Positions 50,270-63,763 of a DNA stretch of 64,000 nucleotides are shown here, one piece after another. Positions within the stretch are counted from its first letter, which is position 1. Each line of letters opens with the position of its first letter. The notes below the pieces were generated by a model. The model saw only the letters and a list, made by a program, of their open reading frames with translations. It searched no databases and was not told where the DNA came from. Position numbers and translations under genes: made by a program. Origin of the DNA: Fasciolopsis buskii (Eukaryota; Platyhelminthes; Trematoda; Plagiorchiida; Fasciolidae); the NCBI GenBank assembly GCA_008360955.1, contig LUCM01001803.1, forward strand, positions 279,220 to 343,219, given 5' to 3'.

Positions 50270-50865
50270 TTCAACAAATCAAACCCTTCACGGGAGTTAA
50301 AGTAGTAGACCAAATGTGAATGAATTATGAAGCTGTCTTTGTATATGTCTACACATGCGTGTATGCATGTGCTTGTATTTGCCTCACGAATTTCAAACAA
50401 CATTGTTCCCATTCTGAAGGTCGTTTATTTTTCTGCATCACTCAAAACTGTGAAATATTTAACTCCATAGTCACAACAATAAGTGATCATCTAGTGTTGG
50501 CCTTTCATCTACACTTCAGTAAACATTAATCGACTGTCAACTTCTATACCGGTTCCGTATCATCCTCGAGTCCGAAAACGTTTTGTATTGGTCGGGAAAG
50601 TACTGGCGAAAGTCTTCAGCTAACGTTTAAGTTCACGTTGCCAAACAAAACTATCAAATGCCGTTTTTCTGAACTCTAATCGATTTGTTTTGGAAATAAT
50701 TCTCTGCTGTAGGTCCCACAAAATTAACGATGACAAGGGCAACATAATAACAATAACAAATACAGTGATGATGACGAGAAAAGTAATACCGACAAAAGAG
50801 CAAAATAACATTTCCAACCACTTCCATCCTCAAAGGACCATTAGGAACAAGACCGTGACAAACAG

Positions 50866-51743
50866 GATTTGGAATGGCGAAGTTTAGGACATTGTTTTGC
50901 ACAGTCTATCCAGAATCATTCCGCTGTATTCTCACGTAGTGCCCATTACAGTCCACGCGACCGGTTTTTCGTTGGGACAGGCGAAGATCAGGGGACAAAA
51001 TTGCAAACGCGGTTGAACGTTAGTAATGGAGGAAAGAAAGTGAGTGGAGTGTTTGCTGCCGAGGCTTCCAAATCCGGATATGTTGACTGGATGGGTGATG
51101 GGACCAGGTCCGATTTCTGTCTGCGAAGAAGCTGAGCATCCATACCTGAGAAGATAAAAGCAATTGGATTTTGGCTCCGGGACGAAGAAGTTCTGTTAGC
51201 CTTGATATAGGCATCCACGTGATGTTACGGCTTAGTCGTGTTGTGGATGCGTGAATACTCGGCCTAACAGAGTGGCATTCACGTCATCGATTAACTAAAC
51301 AAATCACAGTTTGGATACAAAAATCGGTTGGGACCGGTTTTCTAGCAATTGCATTTTCAAAAATCGAGCAAACACCAGGTCCCTGATCACAAAACACCAC
51401 TTAGCAAAATAGGCATTGCGTCATTCCCCACTGGACTTCTGAGGTCATGTACTGCAAAAACAACGGGTGATTACTCAGTCATGCAGAAGAATTTGTCATT
51501 CGTAATCCATACCTTTGCAAGCAACTCGGACCTTTTAATTCTCTATTTCTACCTCAGTAACAAACACTCCAATCAATTTCTTTCCTCCATTACGAAATTT
51601 CAACCGGGTTTACAGTTTTGTCCCTTGATGTTCGTTTGCTCCAACGGAAAACCGTCGCGGTGACTGTAATGGGCACTACGTGAGTACATAGCGGAATGAT
51701 TCTGGATACACTGTGTAAAACGATGTTCTGAACTTCCCCAATC
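50866..51743. repeat. Long inverted repeat C (arms 50866-51064 and 51552-51743)
   Basis: Arms of about 195 bp are reverse complements with about 84% identity by hand alignment, around a 487-bp spacer. Blocks such as CACGTAGTGCCCATTACAGT and GTAATGGAGGAAAGAAA are fully conserved. Each arm, read inward (left arm plus, right arm minus), carries an open frame with a similar peptide including the I-Q-N-H-S-A and S-R-S-A-H-Y-S motifs; the frames part after about 30 residues. I do not recognise the peptide, and DNA identity alone would give this similarity. The spacer has two small hairpins (51211-51250 and 51250-51285). Confidence 0.88.
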
Positions 51744-53574
51744 AGAGACGTATGGAGAATTAGACTGTACCAGTTTGGATTTATAATAACCAAAGTAGAA
51801 ATCATCTTCATGCCTTCGCTTTATTCCGTACAGAAATTCAATTAAAAGTCTAGTACAGTGCAAGCTTTTGCTTTCAACTTCATACTTGGCAAGCGAGTAG
51901 AGTCTGAAGGACAGGCTGACAACCCACATAAAAATGTTGTCGTTCAGACAACAAGAATCTAAGTTTGGATGGCTACGGCTTGGGGGACCAAACGGATCAA
52001 CACAATAGCAGTAACGCGAAAAGCCACATCAGTGGTCGTCAGACGGGGCCAAAATTAAAACTAAATGTGCATCTAGAAGAAGGATTGGCCTAACTACAAC
52101 GTGGTTTATAAAACGATCCAAATAAGACACTTCTTAGCTGGACAGTTTGATTTGTCTCCCCTAAATAATAAACTTTTTTCTCCATGAACCTTGACTTCTC
52201 AGCAAAATATAACTTTATTACCTCGAGGTCTCCTAACTTTAATTCCCCAGAAAGATGATTTGAAAAAGTAATTTGTTAACCATCAATAAAAATCACATGA
52301 GGGTCACTGGCCCAAGTTTGATCTCTTGGGCTAAAGCCCAGCGATATTTTCTCATTGGTAGCGGTTAGTACCAAATTTTAGGTAATCTATCACTTGCCTC
52401 CGGTGTTATAATGAATGCTAGCATACAATCATAGTAGCAGTTGCACGATTATTGTTCCTCATCCAAACAGGAAGCGAAATTTCCTGACTTCCATGGTACA
52501 ACACAAACCATTCTCGCCGAGCCACAGGTGACGAAACTACCGAGCCAGGGAACAGTGGAATTCATCAACCAAAATACACGTCTCTACGACACGTTGCTGA
52601 CAGCCTAACCAATGTCAACGTGGCGATACATTTAGAAAAAGAAAAACAGAAACATCCCTGATAAGTTGTAAAGAAATGAAAGTTTAGCAAACCGTTCAGA
52701 TTCGATTTCAAGGGTGAAGTAATATAAGTCACCTAGGAGAGGCACGTTGAAAGCGATTAGAATAACTCCTATATGGTTAGATTTAAGCATGAGTATAAAA
52801 TTTGCGACCACTGGGACGACAGCAAATATGTTAGTGCAGTCAGAAAATAGTAACTAACCCTCACGGTCATTGCATTTCGAGGTGGCTGCAGTGAATGGAA
52901 TCAGTGTGAAAAACTGAAGTACATTTGCCAGCGGTAGGTGAATTAACTTTTAACTGACATCAACAAATGGGATGTGCACTCTGTCGGAGGATCCGTAGCG
53001 GACGCAGTGCTTACAGTTTATTTGCCTGCTTCGAAACTGCACCGAAATATGATTAAGAAATAATCAAGTTCAGTGAGGCACAATGAAATCGAGGGTGTTA
53101 GTTGACGTTGCGTCGGGACGTGAATGTCACAAATTTGAATCCCTCCGCTATTGATCAGTTTCTCATTCGGTATCCCAGACCCAGCGACTGCTCTCCCGGT
53201 GAAATACCTTATTGTCGTATGCTAAACAAAATGGGAAGACAGACACAGTAATCGATGTTAAGTGCATCCGGCTGTCTCGTTACTGAAGTTTATATAAAAT
53301 GAATAGATATCGACTGAAATGAATATGATCAGTAATGTCTTCCCAAAAGGCAGCACTTAAGTCGCGCCAAGAGAATCGAAATAAGATGGTTACAAGTATT
53401 AAGAACGTTGTACTGTGGGGCATGTTTGTAGCAATTAGTATATCACATGGACGCTTCGCATTATATTTCAGTAGTCACTCATCTCTTTATTCTTAGTAGT
53501 AGTCAGATAAACAACTGGACGCTGAAACAGTAGTGTGACACTGATCTAAACAGTTGCGATTCCATTGTGGTAGA
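51744..53574. other. Unassigned DNA
   Basis: No gene recognised. A 57-codon open stretch without ATG (about 52488-52660 plus) is hydrophilic and protein-like in composition but matches nothing I know. A 5-bp-stem palindrome (GGGCT/AGCCC) sits near 52328. Confidence 0.45.
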
Positions 53575-53636
53575 GCAGTAGTAGAAGTGGTAAAAGTAGT
53601 GATGGTAGTAGTAGCATTGATAGTAGTTGTAGTATC

Positions 53637-53690
<54 letters not shown>
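53575..53690. repeat. Imperfect then pure (AGT)n microsatellite
   Basis: Degenerate GTA-type units from about 53575 lead into a pure run of about 18 AGT units at 53637-53690. The poly-Val frame on the plus strand and poly-Thr frame on the minus strand across it are artefacts of the repeat. Confidence 0.95.
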
Positions 53691-53691
<1 letters not shown>

Positions 53692-56600
53692 TCGGTAGTA
53701 CTGACTGTTGTGGTTTTTGTTATTACGGTCGGCAATTCAGTCAGTTTGAATCCACCTAACTGCGCCACTTAACTTGCTTATCGCTGTGATAAGCGAGTCG
53801 GGTTACACGAACAAGGTCCACGAAGATCGTTCGAAATTAATACTAACCTGACCATTCAGATAGCACGTGAATAGCGAAAATCAGGGCTTGCCACATTTTG
53901 TTGCATACTTCATGGTGTGTCATAAAAACAGTCAGTTTCAGAGTTGCATTTTCGATCTTACTTCAATGGAAATGTTGCATACAATAACAAACGAATCACA
54001 TTTGTACAGATTTTCCTCGATTTGGTGAATCCCAGTGAACTGCTAGTCACGAGATAAGGATGCATAATTTGAGTCAAGAATTTCGGTTGGTCAGTCACAT
54101 ACGCAGGGTTTCAATTAGGCTGAAAAGGGAGAATGCGAAACTGACCGTAGATAAACCGGGTTCCCTTGGACTACCGCTAGATTCTCAGATGCGCGCAATT
54201 GTTTGCTGACATTAACATTTAGTTGAGACCTAATGTTTGGGCAAGTGATCTGAAAATTGTCCTAACTAACCTCCTTATTCCTAGGAATGCCCGATTTACA
54301 AGCCGGTGAAATAGGTGAGTCCGTGACAAACGAAAGCAAAGGTATATGTCTCTAAATAGGATGCTATATTGCTTGTCACATACATGCTCATGTAAAAAAT
54401 CACATAGTTTGTCGAATTTTTTATTCACTCCGTGCCACACTCAGGTTTAATACTGTTCACACAAATGGAAGTTGTTTGTCTAGCAAATGCTTCTTCCTCT
54501 TTCAATAGCAAAGTGACATATTTTTGCACTTCGTTTCATGAGTTTCACTCATCTCCAAAACCAAACACAAGTCGATATCGGAAACCATGGTCTCGCGGCC
54601 AAGCAGCACCCATCATATGGTTCAGGCTCTGATGACCAGTTTCTTAGTCGGTGTGCAGTTTCCGCTGATCATGACTCCCGGACAGAAATACTTTAATTCA
54701 TATTTTATTACAACAGCAACAAAACGTATTTGACACTATTATTATAACTTATTATTATGAATGTTATTGTTACTATCCTCTTATAGTGTGGGAAATCCTA
54801 ATCCCATCAGGTGGATAATGTTAAATTACGCGTTGCCCTTCTCAATCTGATCGCACTGCTCCTGGATGATGGAATTAAAAGATTCGTTACAGATTTAGAT
54901 GGTGCAAACGGATGAAGTCCTCTAATCTCAAAAATATTAGTTTCTCTTTAACATTACTAGGGGACTATGGGAAGATTTTATACAGCCGCCTAGGAATTCT
55001 AAGTGTCCCCACAACAAGCACTGGTTATTGGCATATGTAACCGAATTTTGAAGCAATTGCAGAATTAAAAACCTCGATTTACATCGATCATTTGATTTGA
55101 CTTTTTACGGAAATTCCACCTCCAGAATCATTTAAAACTAGCCTAGTCACCTGGTACTTTATTTTACTTTTTTGAGTTCAGATGCTAAAAGATGAATGAT
55201 CTTTCGGCTTCCTGATCCGTGCAATCGGGAAGAAAGTTTTTCAATGCACGAATCCCAGAAAAAGGACACCAAAAAGCTTTCAGCAGATTGAAATGAGAGA
55301 AAAATTCCACGAAATCTGCTCCCTGTCAAACTCTACTGAATAATGGATATTGGAAGGCGTTCAGGTTCTTGTTTTTGTCTAAGACTGCTTAAAGAATGAC
55401 ATATTTATTTTTATCACACATATTTTGTTTACTTTTCAGCTGTGGTCTGAACTATTATCCAACTGGATCCGAATGTCTTTACGAGGTACAAAATTAAGAC
55501 ATCTTGGTTAGAAAGCCGAAAGTTTGATAGAGAGGGAGAGAGGAAACACTGGTAAGTGTCATGGGAAATCATCCCATAAAATACACCATCCAGATGTCAC
55601 TAAAACTCCAGTGAATGGATAAAAAAATTGAATTTCATTACTGTCGCAAACAGCAACTCCTCTCAAGGCAAACTACCAATCCAATAAGTGATCATGAATA
55701 CTCGATGTATCCATGGCATACAAAACTGTTTGCTTAGCAGATCTGTTTATAAGAAATGGTGCCCAATTTGGAAATAGAACAGTCTGAACAGTGACAGAGC
55801 ACACACAATGACCAATGCATGTGCCACATTCACCGGCGGTTTTGAATCTCCCCTTGGTCATCGATTTTACATTTGTGCGATTCAATTAACAAACACTATC
55901 TTACACTGCAACTTTCCGTTCACGTGACCCAAAATAAGTGGCAATCAGTAAATTACACTTCATACTGCTAGTGTCTTCTGGCTGCCCTTCAACAACCAGC
56001 TTTTCAGATGATGCCGTTTCCACGTTCAGTTAAACGTTGAATTTCACGAAAGCACCAACGAACTATTTCAGGTGGCTCGTTGAACATCAGGACATCCTTG
56101 TACGCACTGAAAACAATCGGTTCAGACGAGGGCAGAGCTCAATCGATTCACCACTTGAGGCATCTAAGCATCGGTATGGCTGGGAATGACACTAATATGT
56201 TAACATTCATCCAAATGTTGGCTGCTCAAATCCACATTTATATCGGCTTGAGCGGCAGCTGGCGGGGGCCACGTGATACGGAGACCTACTTGAATTCATT
56301 CCATTGGCATTCGTAAACTACGTGGAGGCAGTATTCATTCTAACGAATACGAATAGAGAACATAGCCAAGATCCGAAATAATAGCCGTATTTAGAATTCT
56401 ATTTAGATTGATTTTCCCAGCGACTAAGTGAGCCTACATAATTTCCTTTCTACAGTAAATTCGTAAAAACTTTGCCCCACCTCTATCTGACTTGTGTACT
56501 AAACATAGGAATCAGATTTTGCGCCCTATTAGGTTATGTTCTTATTGTTTCACATTCTTGTGACCGTGTTCTAATTTACCTCGGTGATTTCGCTCTTTTC

Positions 56601-56699
56601 AGCGGTTCCTTTTAATTTGTTGTAAGTCTATGGCTTGGAGAAATTAATCTTATTTGTAAAAATACAGATAATTAATAACTGCCGTAAAGTTGGACTGGC
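53691..56699. other. Unassigned DNA
   Basis: No gene recognised. Short A+T-rich ATT/TTA low complexity around 54700-54780. Open frames are below 75 codons apart from a 78-codon frame at 56080-56316, none recognisable. Confidence 0.5.

Positions 56700-56756
<57 letters not shown>
56700..56756. repeat. (AGT)19 microsatellite with imperfect right flank
   Basis: A pure run of about 19 AGT units, followed by GTGGTAGTAGC-type imperfect units to about 56850. It is in the same strand orientation as the AGT tracts at 17957 and 53575. Confidence 0.96.
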
Positions 56757-56761
<5 letters not shown>

Positions 56762-56850
56762 TGGTAGTAGCGGTGATAACAGTAATAGTAATAATGACAG
56801 CAGTAGTGGTAACATGGTAGTTATAGCAATGGTGATAGTAGTAATAGTTT

Positions 56851-59800
56851 TGTTCTGCTCTACTGGTTTAGTCTCGCTGTAATTAGCCTTTGGCTCCTTG
56901 AAAGTTGACTTCGAAGTGCACTACACTCACACAGTTTGAAACTTGAATCACATAATTCGTATTTATAAACACGTAAAAAGCCCGTCAACCAGCACCGTAA
57001 AGGTGAATTCCTAAGAGCACATGCCAAGTAGAAGTGTGTCCACATTGTCAAACGTTTTTATGATCATTCGGCAAATCTTCACCATGTGATCACGACCAAA
57101 ACCGGTTTCAGTGCCGATTGCAGCCGCCAGGTGCTGACCATGGGCGGCGAATGGAAGTGCAGTTGCACTAAGCCAAATCGGTATCAGTTGCTAGATCGTA
57201 ATTTGATTTCGCATCGACCGCATGCAAAAATACACCGAGCCACAATCAGCTTCCGTTTGTGAGGCAAACAACAGGACGCTTTTCGACTTCGAGTTGTCTA
57301 GTTATTTTTGTTGGTGAACGATTTTTCCGTAGGATAAGGGCGTGGTCAGTATGTCTTAGTTGATTTGAAAATTTGTGTCGTTCATTTCCACGTGGATCTG
57401 GTCACTGATTTTGACGTTTCGATTCCAAACGTTTGATTCCCGGCAGCGCTGATGATGTCACCTCTGCTCGGGGTGAAACGAATGCTGTCTAAGCCCCAAG
57501 TTCAATGGTCGGAACCCCATAGAAAAGGTTCATATGCAAAGATATACGAATTTTTTGTAACGTGGCATAGAACAGGCTTAGTCTTAGGACTTGGCATAGA
57601 GGCAGTTATCAAAATGGGTGTTTGTTCATTCGGCTTGGTAGCTAACCTCACACTCCGTTGTTTTTGTTTTGAATGACAGTCCAACAAACGGATGGAACTA
57701 AACCAACGGAAACAGAGATGATAGTGATTTTTCGAACTCAGTATATGTGTCAAGAATATGAAAAACCGAATGACAATTTTAGGTTTACCCATTCTTTACC
57801 TTCTGGTTACTTTTCCTGCATATCATCTAGAACTGACTGACCTCCGTAGTTGATAAAAACTGTCAGTCGAGGAGAAAATACCCCCTGCTAAATTCAAAAG
57901 CTGTTCAGTTTGAAGACGGTTACTGGTTACCGAAATAACAAAACCTACTGTTATCGAAATCGTCGAAATATCATGCCCAAATGAGTAACGTACTGGCGTT
58001 CATTCATTCTGGAAAATATCTTTTCATGTGCGTTTAACACTTGCAGGATTTATGGCATCAGGCTGTTTAGGTAAATTTGACGAGTGACGACGTCGTCGAT
58101 AAATGCTTGCACTAAACCTCGTTCGTTTGGTCCTTTGCTCCTTGTGAATGGTTGAGAATCACGTGTTTATGAATTGAATATTCCATTTTCTTATTCCTCC
58201 TGTCATAGTTTAGGGCACTTGCTTCACATGGACTCAGGTGACATACAGATGGGCATCTGAAGATTCCGATGGTCTTTGATAACACAAAGTACTATATCAC
58301 GTAAGCATGGGTTGAGTTTGGTTATCCCGAAACGCTCCGAGCCCCCTATGCTACACTAGTGTCACTGATTGGTTGGAAATTCAGCTTACTGTCGAACAGA
58401 ACGTGTAATGCACCCGTTCCGACGACAGAAGCACTAATTTAAAAGTGTTGTTATCTTCTGGATTTCAAACTCTACGTGGGTTATGAAGAGTTTGACCAAC
58501 TTAAGTAAGTGGTTTAACTGAAGTGATCATTTTTAAATATCGACAGATGCAACAGTCAAAGGCTTATTGCCTCAGGCACATCTAAATCTGTGAATTTTCG
58601 AGGCACTAAGTGAGTGTCCTGTGTTTCAAACAACTTGACTGACTGATCACTTGCTCTTGGGTTCGACCTCTGTTATCCGTGCTCACTTCTCCCATCGGTG
58701 ATTCGTAAACTGCCTCGATTCCCCTCTTGGAATACTGTAAACTGAAAATGAAGTAGAAAGTTGATTACGTGATTAGTGTTGCAGTCAGGTTAAAAATGAG
58801 CCTATGGGTGCTTGCTTGCTTTGTCATGACATCTGGCAATAGTTCCAAACTCGGAAATTTGATAACATGCAGACCAAGGATTAGTCTGCACGCGCATAGT
58901 AGAAAGCAGGATTGCTATTCGGGGACTTGTTTATATAGTACTAATTAGGTAATCATCGAATCTAGCAAATAACTGTCATCAAAGCGGATTTGCATGTGCA
59001 CAAGTGTTGTGCTCCGTCAGCATGCGAAAGTTTGGGAAGCGACTGCCCCAGCCCCCGAATGACAGTTCCGGTAAACAGTTATTGCAATGATGGGCTTGTC
59101 TCACCAGTAGCCAGTTGCAGCTGAAAAACAGGATCCGTAAATAGTCAATCCGCGGACCTATTTCCCATCCAAGTTACTGGAATTCAGCAGGAAGTTGCAA
59201 AGACTTTTTCAGTTAGAACAAGCTGTAACAACTAGAATTTTCTAGGACAGTTGACGAAATTCGGCGGAAAATCGCGGAGAAAGACCACTATCTGGCTGGA
59301 CGAAATGGCACCAAAAGTTCGTCATTTCACTTACCGCGTCGAACACATTATTCTTGGAATAATAAATCTTTATTTGATCAGGAGTTGAGTGTTCGCACGG
59401 GCAACTTTGCAACACCTGAAAAGGTCGACGCGGAAATTTTTCCTTGCAAAATTTCTGCTGAAATTATTTTGCTAGTCCACTATTTGGTTGTTATTTGAGG
59501 AAAAACTACTGGTGAAATAACTGCTATCCACCGTTCCAATTGACTCCTGATTTGTAAGACTTTGTATTATTCACAAATGCACCTTACACCGAAAGTCACT
59601 GACGCCGGGAAAGACGCCGCGAATTGTCAAAAAATATTACACAATCATTCTGTGGAATAGAGTCCACCAGAATCTACATAGCCTCAACCAGAAAGTGAGC
59701 AAACATTTTCTCCACTTTGAATATCACCTTGGTGACCAGTTCTCTACTTTGGGACAGTTCTGGAAAGTGTTTGCACGGGTGGCGTCAATCGAATCGATAA

Positions 59801-62561
59801 ATCTCATTAATAAGCACAGAAAGGATAGAAAAAGTGATTCGATGTAAGCTTGTGCGTAAAACTATACACACTAACAACAAACATCTTCCGGCCCTTTTTA
59901 CGCTCAATTCTTATCGCGACAGTTTGGAGTCATGCTGGCGCTTTGCGTGTTCTTGTATTTGTGAATAGCTTGCATTCCAAAACATATGCTCTGTAGTCTA
60001 TGGTATAGTGCGATAGTGATGTGCATTTAAAAACATGCGTTGGCCGTAATTTATTTCTGTCCGGTTTTCCGGGATGCTTAAACACCGACGAAGGCAACCG
60101 AATCACCTCTGGCGGTTTCCGATTCGGAATCATTTGTTGTAATGACCACGTGTCATTTGCCTGACGTAACGCATACCTACCGTGGATTTGTATTCTACCG
60201 ACAAGGTTTAAGCAAGCGCCTTCGAAACATTGTTAACTAATTAATAACTGTGCCAAAAGTAAACGCCTGATTCGGCGCGCCACACCCAACTGCCATTACC
60301 TGCTAGCCAGTTCCTGATCTCGAATTCAGCCTGTACATACTCATCAAGGGCTACCGTTTCCCATGTGCCTCGTTCAAATGATCGTCGTAATTTTTCTTAT
60401 TCCGTGATCACTGGCATTTATTTTATCCTGTAGTAAATGTTACTCCCGGATTTGCTGGATTCCAGCGTTGTAATATTGATCGTACATTTTCCACAACAAG
60501 TTTGGCACTGCAGTTTCATTTAAGTGATCAGTGGTGATTGTGGGTGATCAGTATACTTATGTCTCCCAGCAACGAACCATAGACGGTCTCTAGTTTGTTA
60601 TTAGACTAAGAAAGTTCGGACCGGAGAGTGCATGCACATATACCGGATGAGGAACAATAACTGTGAACCCAGTAATATGCCTCCCGAGTTAAATTTTTTT
60701 CCTTTATTTATACACACTACTGTGTACTATGAAGTTCACACGGAAATACTTACAGTCATGACTAAGCCATTGCAAGATTATCTTGTTATTGGGTGATCTG
60801 CTTCTTGCACACACTCTTGCTTCCACAATTAGCGACTACATTTTTATTGTATCCCACTGAGTAGCATTCTGCTGCAAACTCCCACACTATGCATATTTCA
60901 TCTGCGAATATATTCGGACTGCATTAGATCCCCGCTTTCCAGTAATCTCTTTTCAATTTACCATTCTTTGCGAATTTGTACTTGGGAATACGGATGCTAC
61001 ATATCCTCCGTGGTATGCATGCAATTTCACCCATTTCATTTAGATATTCACTACTTGGGTAGACAGCATTTGGATCTGCCGGTTCACTTCAGATCCTACC
61101 ACCTCACTGCTTTGCCTCTGTTTTACCTTCTTTCAGTTACAAGACATTCGAAGTCGCATTCATCAGAACCGGTTTACTCTTATACAACGACAAGCTGGAA
61201 CTAGATTTTCTTAGTATATGGTGGTCCCCGAACGCTGACACGTTTCAACGATTCACCTAGTAAATAGATACCAATGAACACAAGTGCCCTAGTTATGACC
61301 AGCAAACCGAGGCCGGCTAGTTTTCTATCTACAACCTTAATTTATTCGTCCGATCCAGACAGACTAGCAAGTTCTCGATGGAAAAATCGAGTAGAAACTC
61401 AAGATTACTTTGTCCGTGTTTCTTCAGTCAACAACGTCTTGAGCATACCAAGGGCACTTGGTACCAGGAGGATTATAAACCTAACTGATATATCATTAAA
61501 AAATGTTACCAGTCGATGTGGATAAAATTAGGGTCACTGGAGCTTGAAAAATGTTTGTCCGTGGTTTTTCCTGTCCTCAGAAAATTAGAGAGAATTCAAT
61601 GCAAACACTTATCTCCGCATCATTTCAGTTAGAGCATATTATTTCTTCAGTTAATATAACCGTAGTGTAGTGCTGCGACGGAAAGCATATCTCAATGCGG
61701 ACAGCTGGTGGTTGTTGCTGCAGTGTTTGTTTTGTTCAAACTCGGAGAATGCGAACGTTCAGTTACCTAAAGTGATCAAGTGTATTAGTGCTAAACAGAC
61801 CCTAAAAGGTCAGTCCAGATGACCTACTTTCATTGCTTCTTCCCAATTTTTTACAAACCTGTGTTCGAATGACGGTTGGGATTCAGTGGACGCGGGTTAT
61901 AAATCATAAATCCTAACACTCCAGGTGAACCATATTTTCCAGCGATCAGTGTGCAGTGGGTCATAGATACTGGGTCATTTCATGGATGTGGATGTGCGTA
62001 AATAGGTGAAGAATAGCTCGAATCTGATTGATTATCCCAGGTAGAAAAAAAGGAAAACCATTGGAGCACTGTCTGAAAAAAGACTGAAAGTATCCGACGA
62101 GTATACCAAAAAAATCACGTTATGCTGTACCTGCTAAAGAATTAGACACCAATAGGAGTCATTAAATTAGGAAATATTGAACAGAGCAGCAAGGCTGTCT
62201 AGATGCGATCAGCTGGATTGATTGACATTTGATTCGTCATTCAGGATACGTCTGGGTACTATTCAATTTGGATGTTATATCCTTCTCGCCACTTCTACGT
62301 GAGCTGGGCGTAACACTTCTCGCGGCTAACTTCATTGGTTCCATCGAAACAATGAATCAAAGCGAGGTCCGGCTGTGTCAGATACCCAAATTCAATCAAG
62401 AGAATAACGTCCCAATTCACCTGCATTCTACTCTCTAAGAATCTTGCTGAACAGTCGGACCTGGGGTATTATTGGTTGTCATGCTTCATATGGGGTAGGA
62501 CATATGAAGCAGTGTCAAATAGTCATGCTGAACATCGACCGGTTAGCCCGTTTCTGTTCTG
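56851..62561. other. Unassigned DNA, no gene seen
   Basis: No recognisable exon, RNA gene or transposon in about 5.7 kb. Two overlapping opposite-strand frames at 57452-57792 (74 and 96 codons) carry no known domain. A B-box-like GGTTCGACCTC near 58660 has no convincing partner A box. Confidence 0.5.
62483..62510. other. Perfect 10-bp-stem hairpin
   Basis: GCTTCATATG and its exact complement are separated by 8 bases. There is no T-run after it and no known gene beside it. It lies about 80 bp from a tRNA-like segment and may belong to that repeat's body. Confidence 0.6.
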
Positions 62562-62646
62562 GGCATCCAGTAGTCGACGCCCCGAACAGGAATCGAACCA
62601 GTGAGCTTATATTCTCTGGAAAATACGACCTGTTGTATAGCGCCAA
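62562..62646 (-). repeat. tRNA-derived segment, minus strand
   Basis: On the minus strand there is a perfect B box (GGTTCGATTCC at 62599-62589). An A-box-like TGGCGCTATACAACAGG lies about 30 bp upstream (62645-62629). The T stem pairs in four of five positions. The putative acceptor ends (GTTTTGG and TCGGGGC) can pair only through many G-U wobbles, as in a tRNA relic eroded by C-to-T changes. It is not similar in detail to the 38.0-kb family. A SINE head or tRNA pseudogene is likelier than an active tRNA gene. Confidence 0.45.
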
Positions 62647-63258
62647 AACAGTTTTGCTGTTAAGAAGAATCTGTTCTATATCTGGATGTGATAAATCTTT
62701 GGTTAACCGAGATTTCGGACTTTATGTGCATACTGACACATCTACCAGAGTACCCTTCAGATCGCTGGCATTTTTGTCAGTTTTGTTCACTAACGCATAA
62801 AAAGTACAACATAAATGCTCGTTCAGTTCTCGTGAATGAAACACGATAAACAGACAAACATAAGTACCACAGTTAACCGGTCGTAGCTGAGATTTACATC
62901 ACCACTCGGTCCACTCGGATGCTGACCAAGGGAGCAAACATTTAGTCAGAAAGTCACCTAGTCGACTAAAATAACTGCTGATCAGTTTATTGTGAACAAC
63001 AGTATGACAAAAGAGAATATGTCGGACACTTTGGTTACTAGTAATCCTATGCAAGGATCACTCAGCTTAACATGTCAGAATACATACCTGAATTAGTTAC
63101 CTAATGACCGTAAATATCCATGCAAACGTATGCCACACTTGAGTTGCTAGAATGATGCTCACAGATTAAATTACCCATCAATAAGTGCTACACACCTTTG
63201 TTTGACATAGTTATCTTACCTGAGTCATGTATCTGAGATAGCTTAATAGGCACACCAA

Positions 63259-63316
63259 TACATACACTCATACATGCATGCATTCACACAACATACATAT
63301 CTACATACATACATGA
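63259..63316. repeat. CATA-type imperfect microsatellite
   Basis: Irregular CATACATACATG-like units over about 58 bp, some interrupted by CACA. Confidence 0.85.
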
Positions 63317-63402
63317 ATTTATGGTCTTTCCACTAGTTTTTGAATCAGTCATTGGCCATTTCTCCCAGTAGGCTGATGTCCGTTAAACACTGAATTGGCC
63401 CA

Positions 63403-63500
63403 ACCACGGTAAGTCTCGAAATCTTGCAGGATTCGAACCTACACATACTTGGGCGCGACCTACCTATTTCTACGACGTGTGCTCTACCAGGGTTATGTAT
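63403..63500 (-). mobile_element. tRNA-derived SINE head with intact A and B boxes, minus strand
   Basis: On the minus strand an A box TGGTAGAGCAC (63489-63479) and a perfect B box GGTTCGAATCC (63439-63429) are 39 bp apart, normal spacing for a tRNA. The T stem (GTAGG/CCTGC) pairs fully, counting one wobble. The anticodon arm is not convincing and no CCA or terminator follows, so a SINE head is preferred. Its body would run leftward to perhaps 63345. The family differs from that at 38.0 kb. Confidence 0.55.
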
Positions 63501-63763
63501 GAGGGCACAGCGAACGGTGTTCGGACGTTTCATTTAACGGTCAGTTAGTCTCGGCCCAAATCGCGCAAGCACAGGGCATCCAACACAGCAAACTTTTGGT
63601 AAGTTAACTGTCAGAGCATGATCCCCCTGTGAATTAGCCAGCTTTCACTGGCATGATTGCCTAGTAAGGTTGCATTGACAAACCTTGCAAAATTGACCGA
63701 ATTGTGAAAAGTTCTTGGCCCAGACGCGATTCTGACTCACGCATGTCCGAATACCTTTTGGCA

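Noticed and set aside
53493..53772. Poly-Val and poly-Thr open frames across an AGT repeat
   Set aside because: Produced entirely by the microsatellite.
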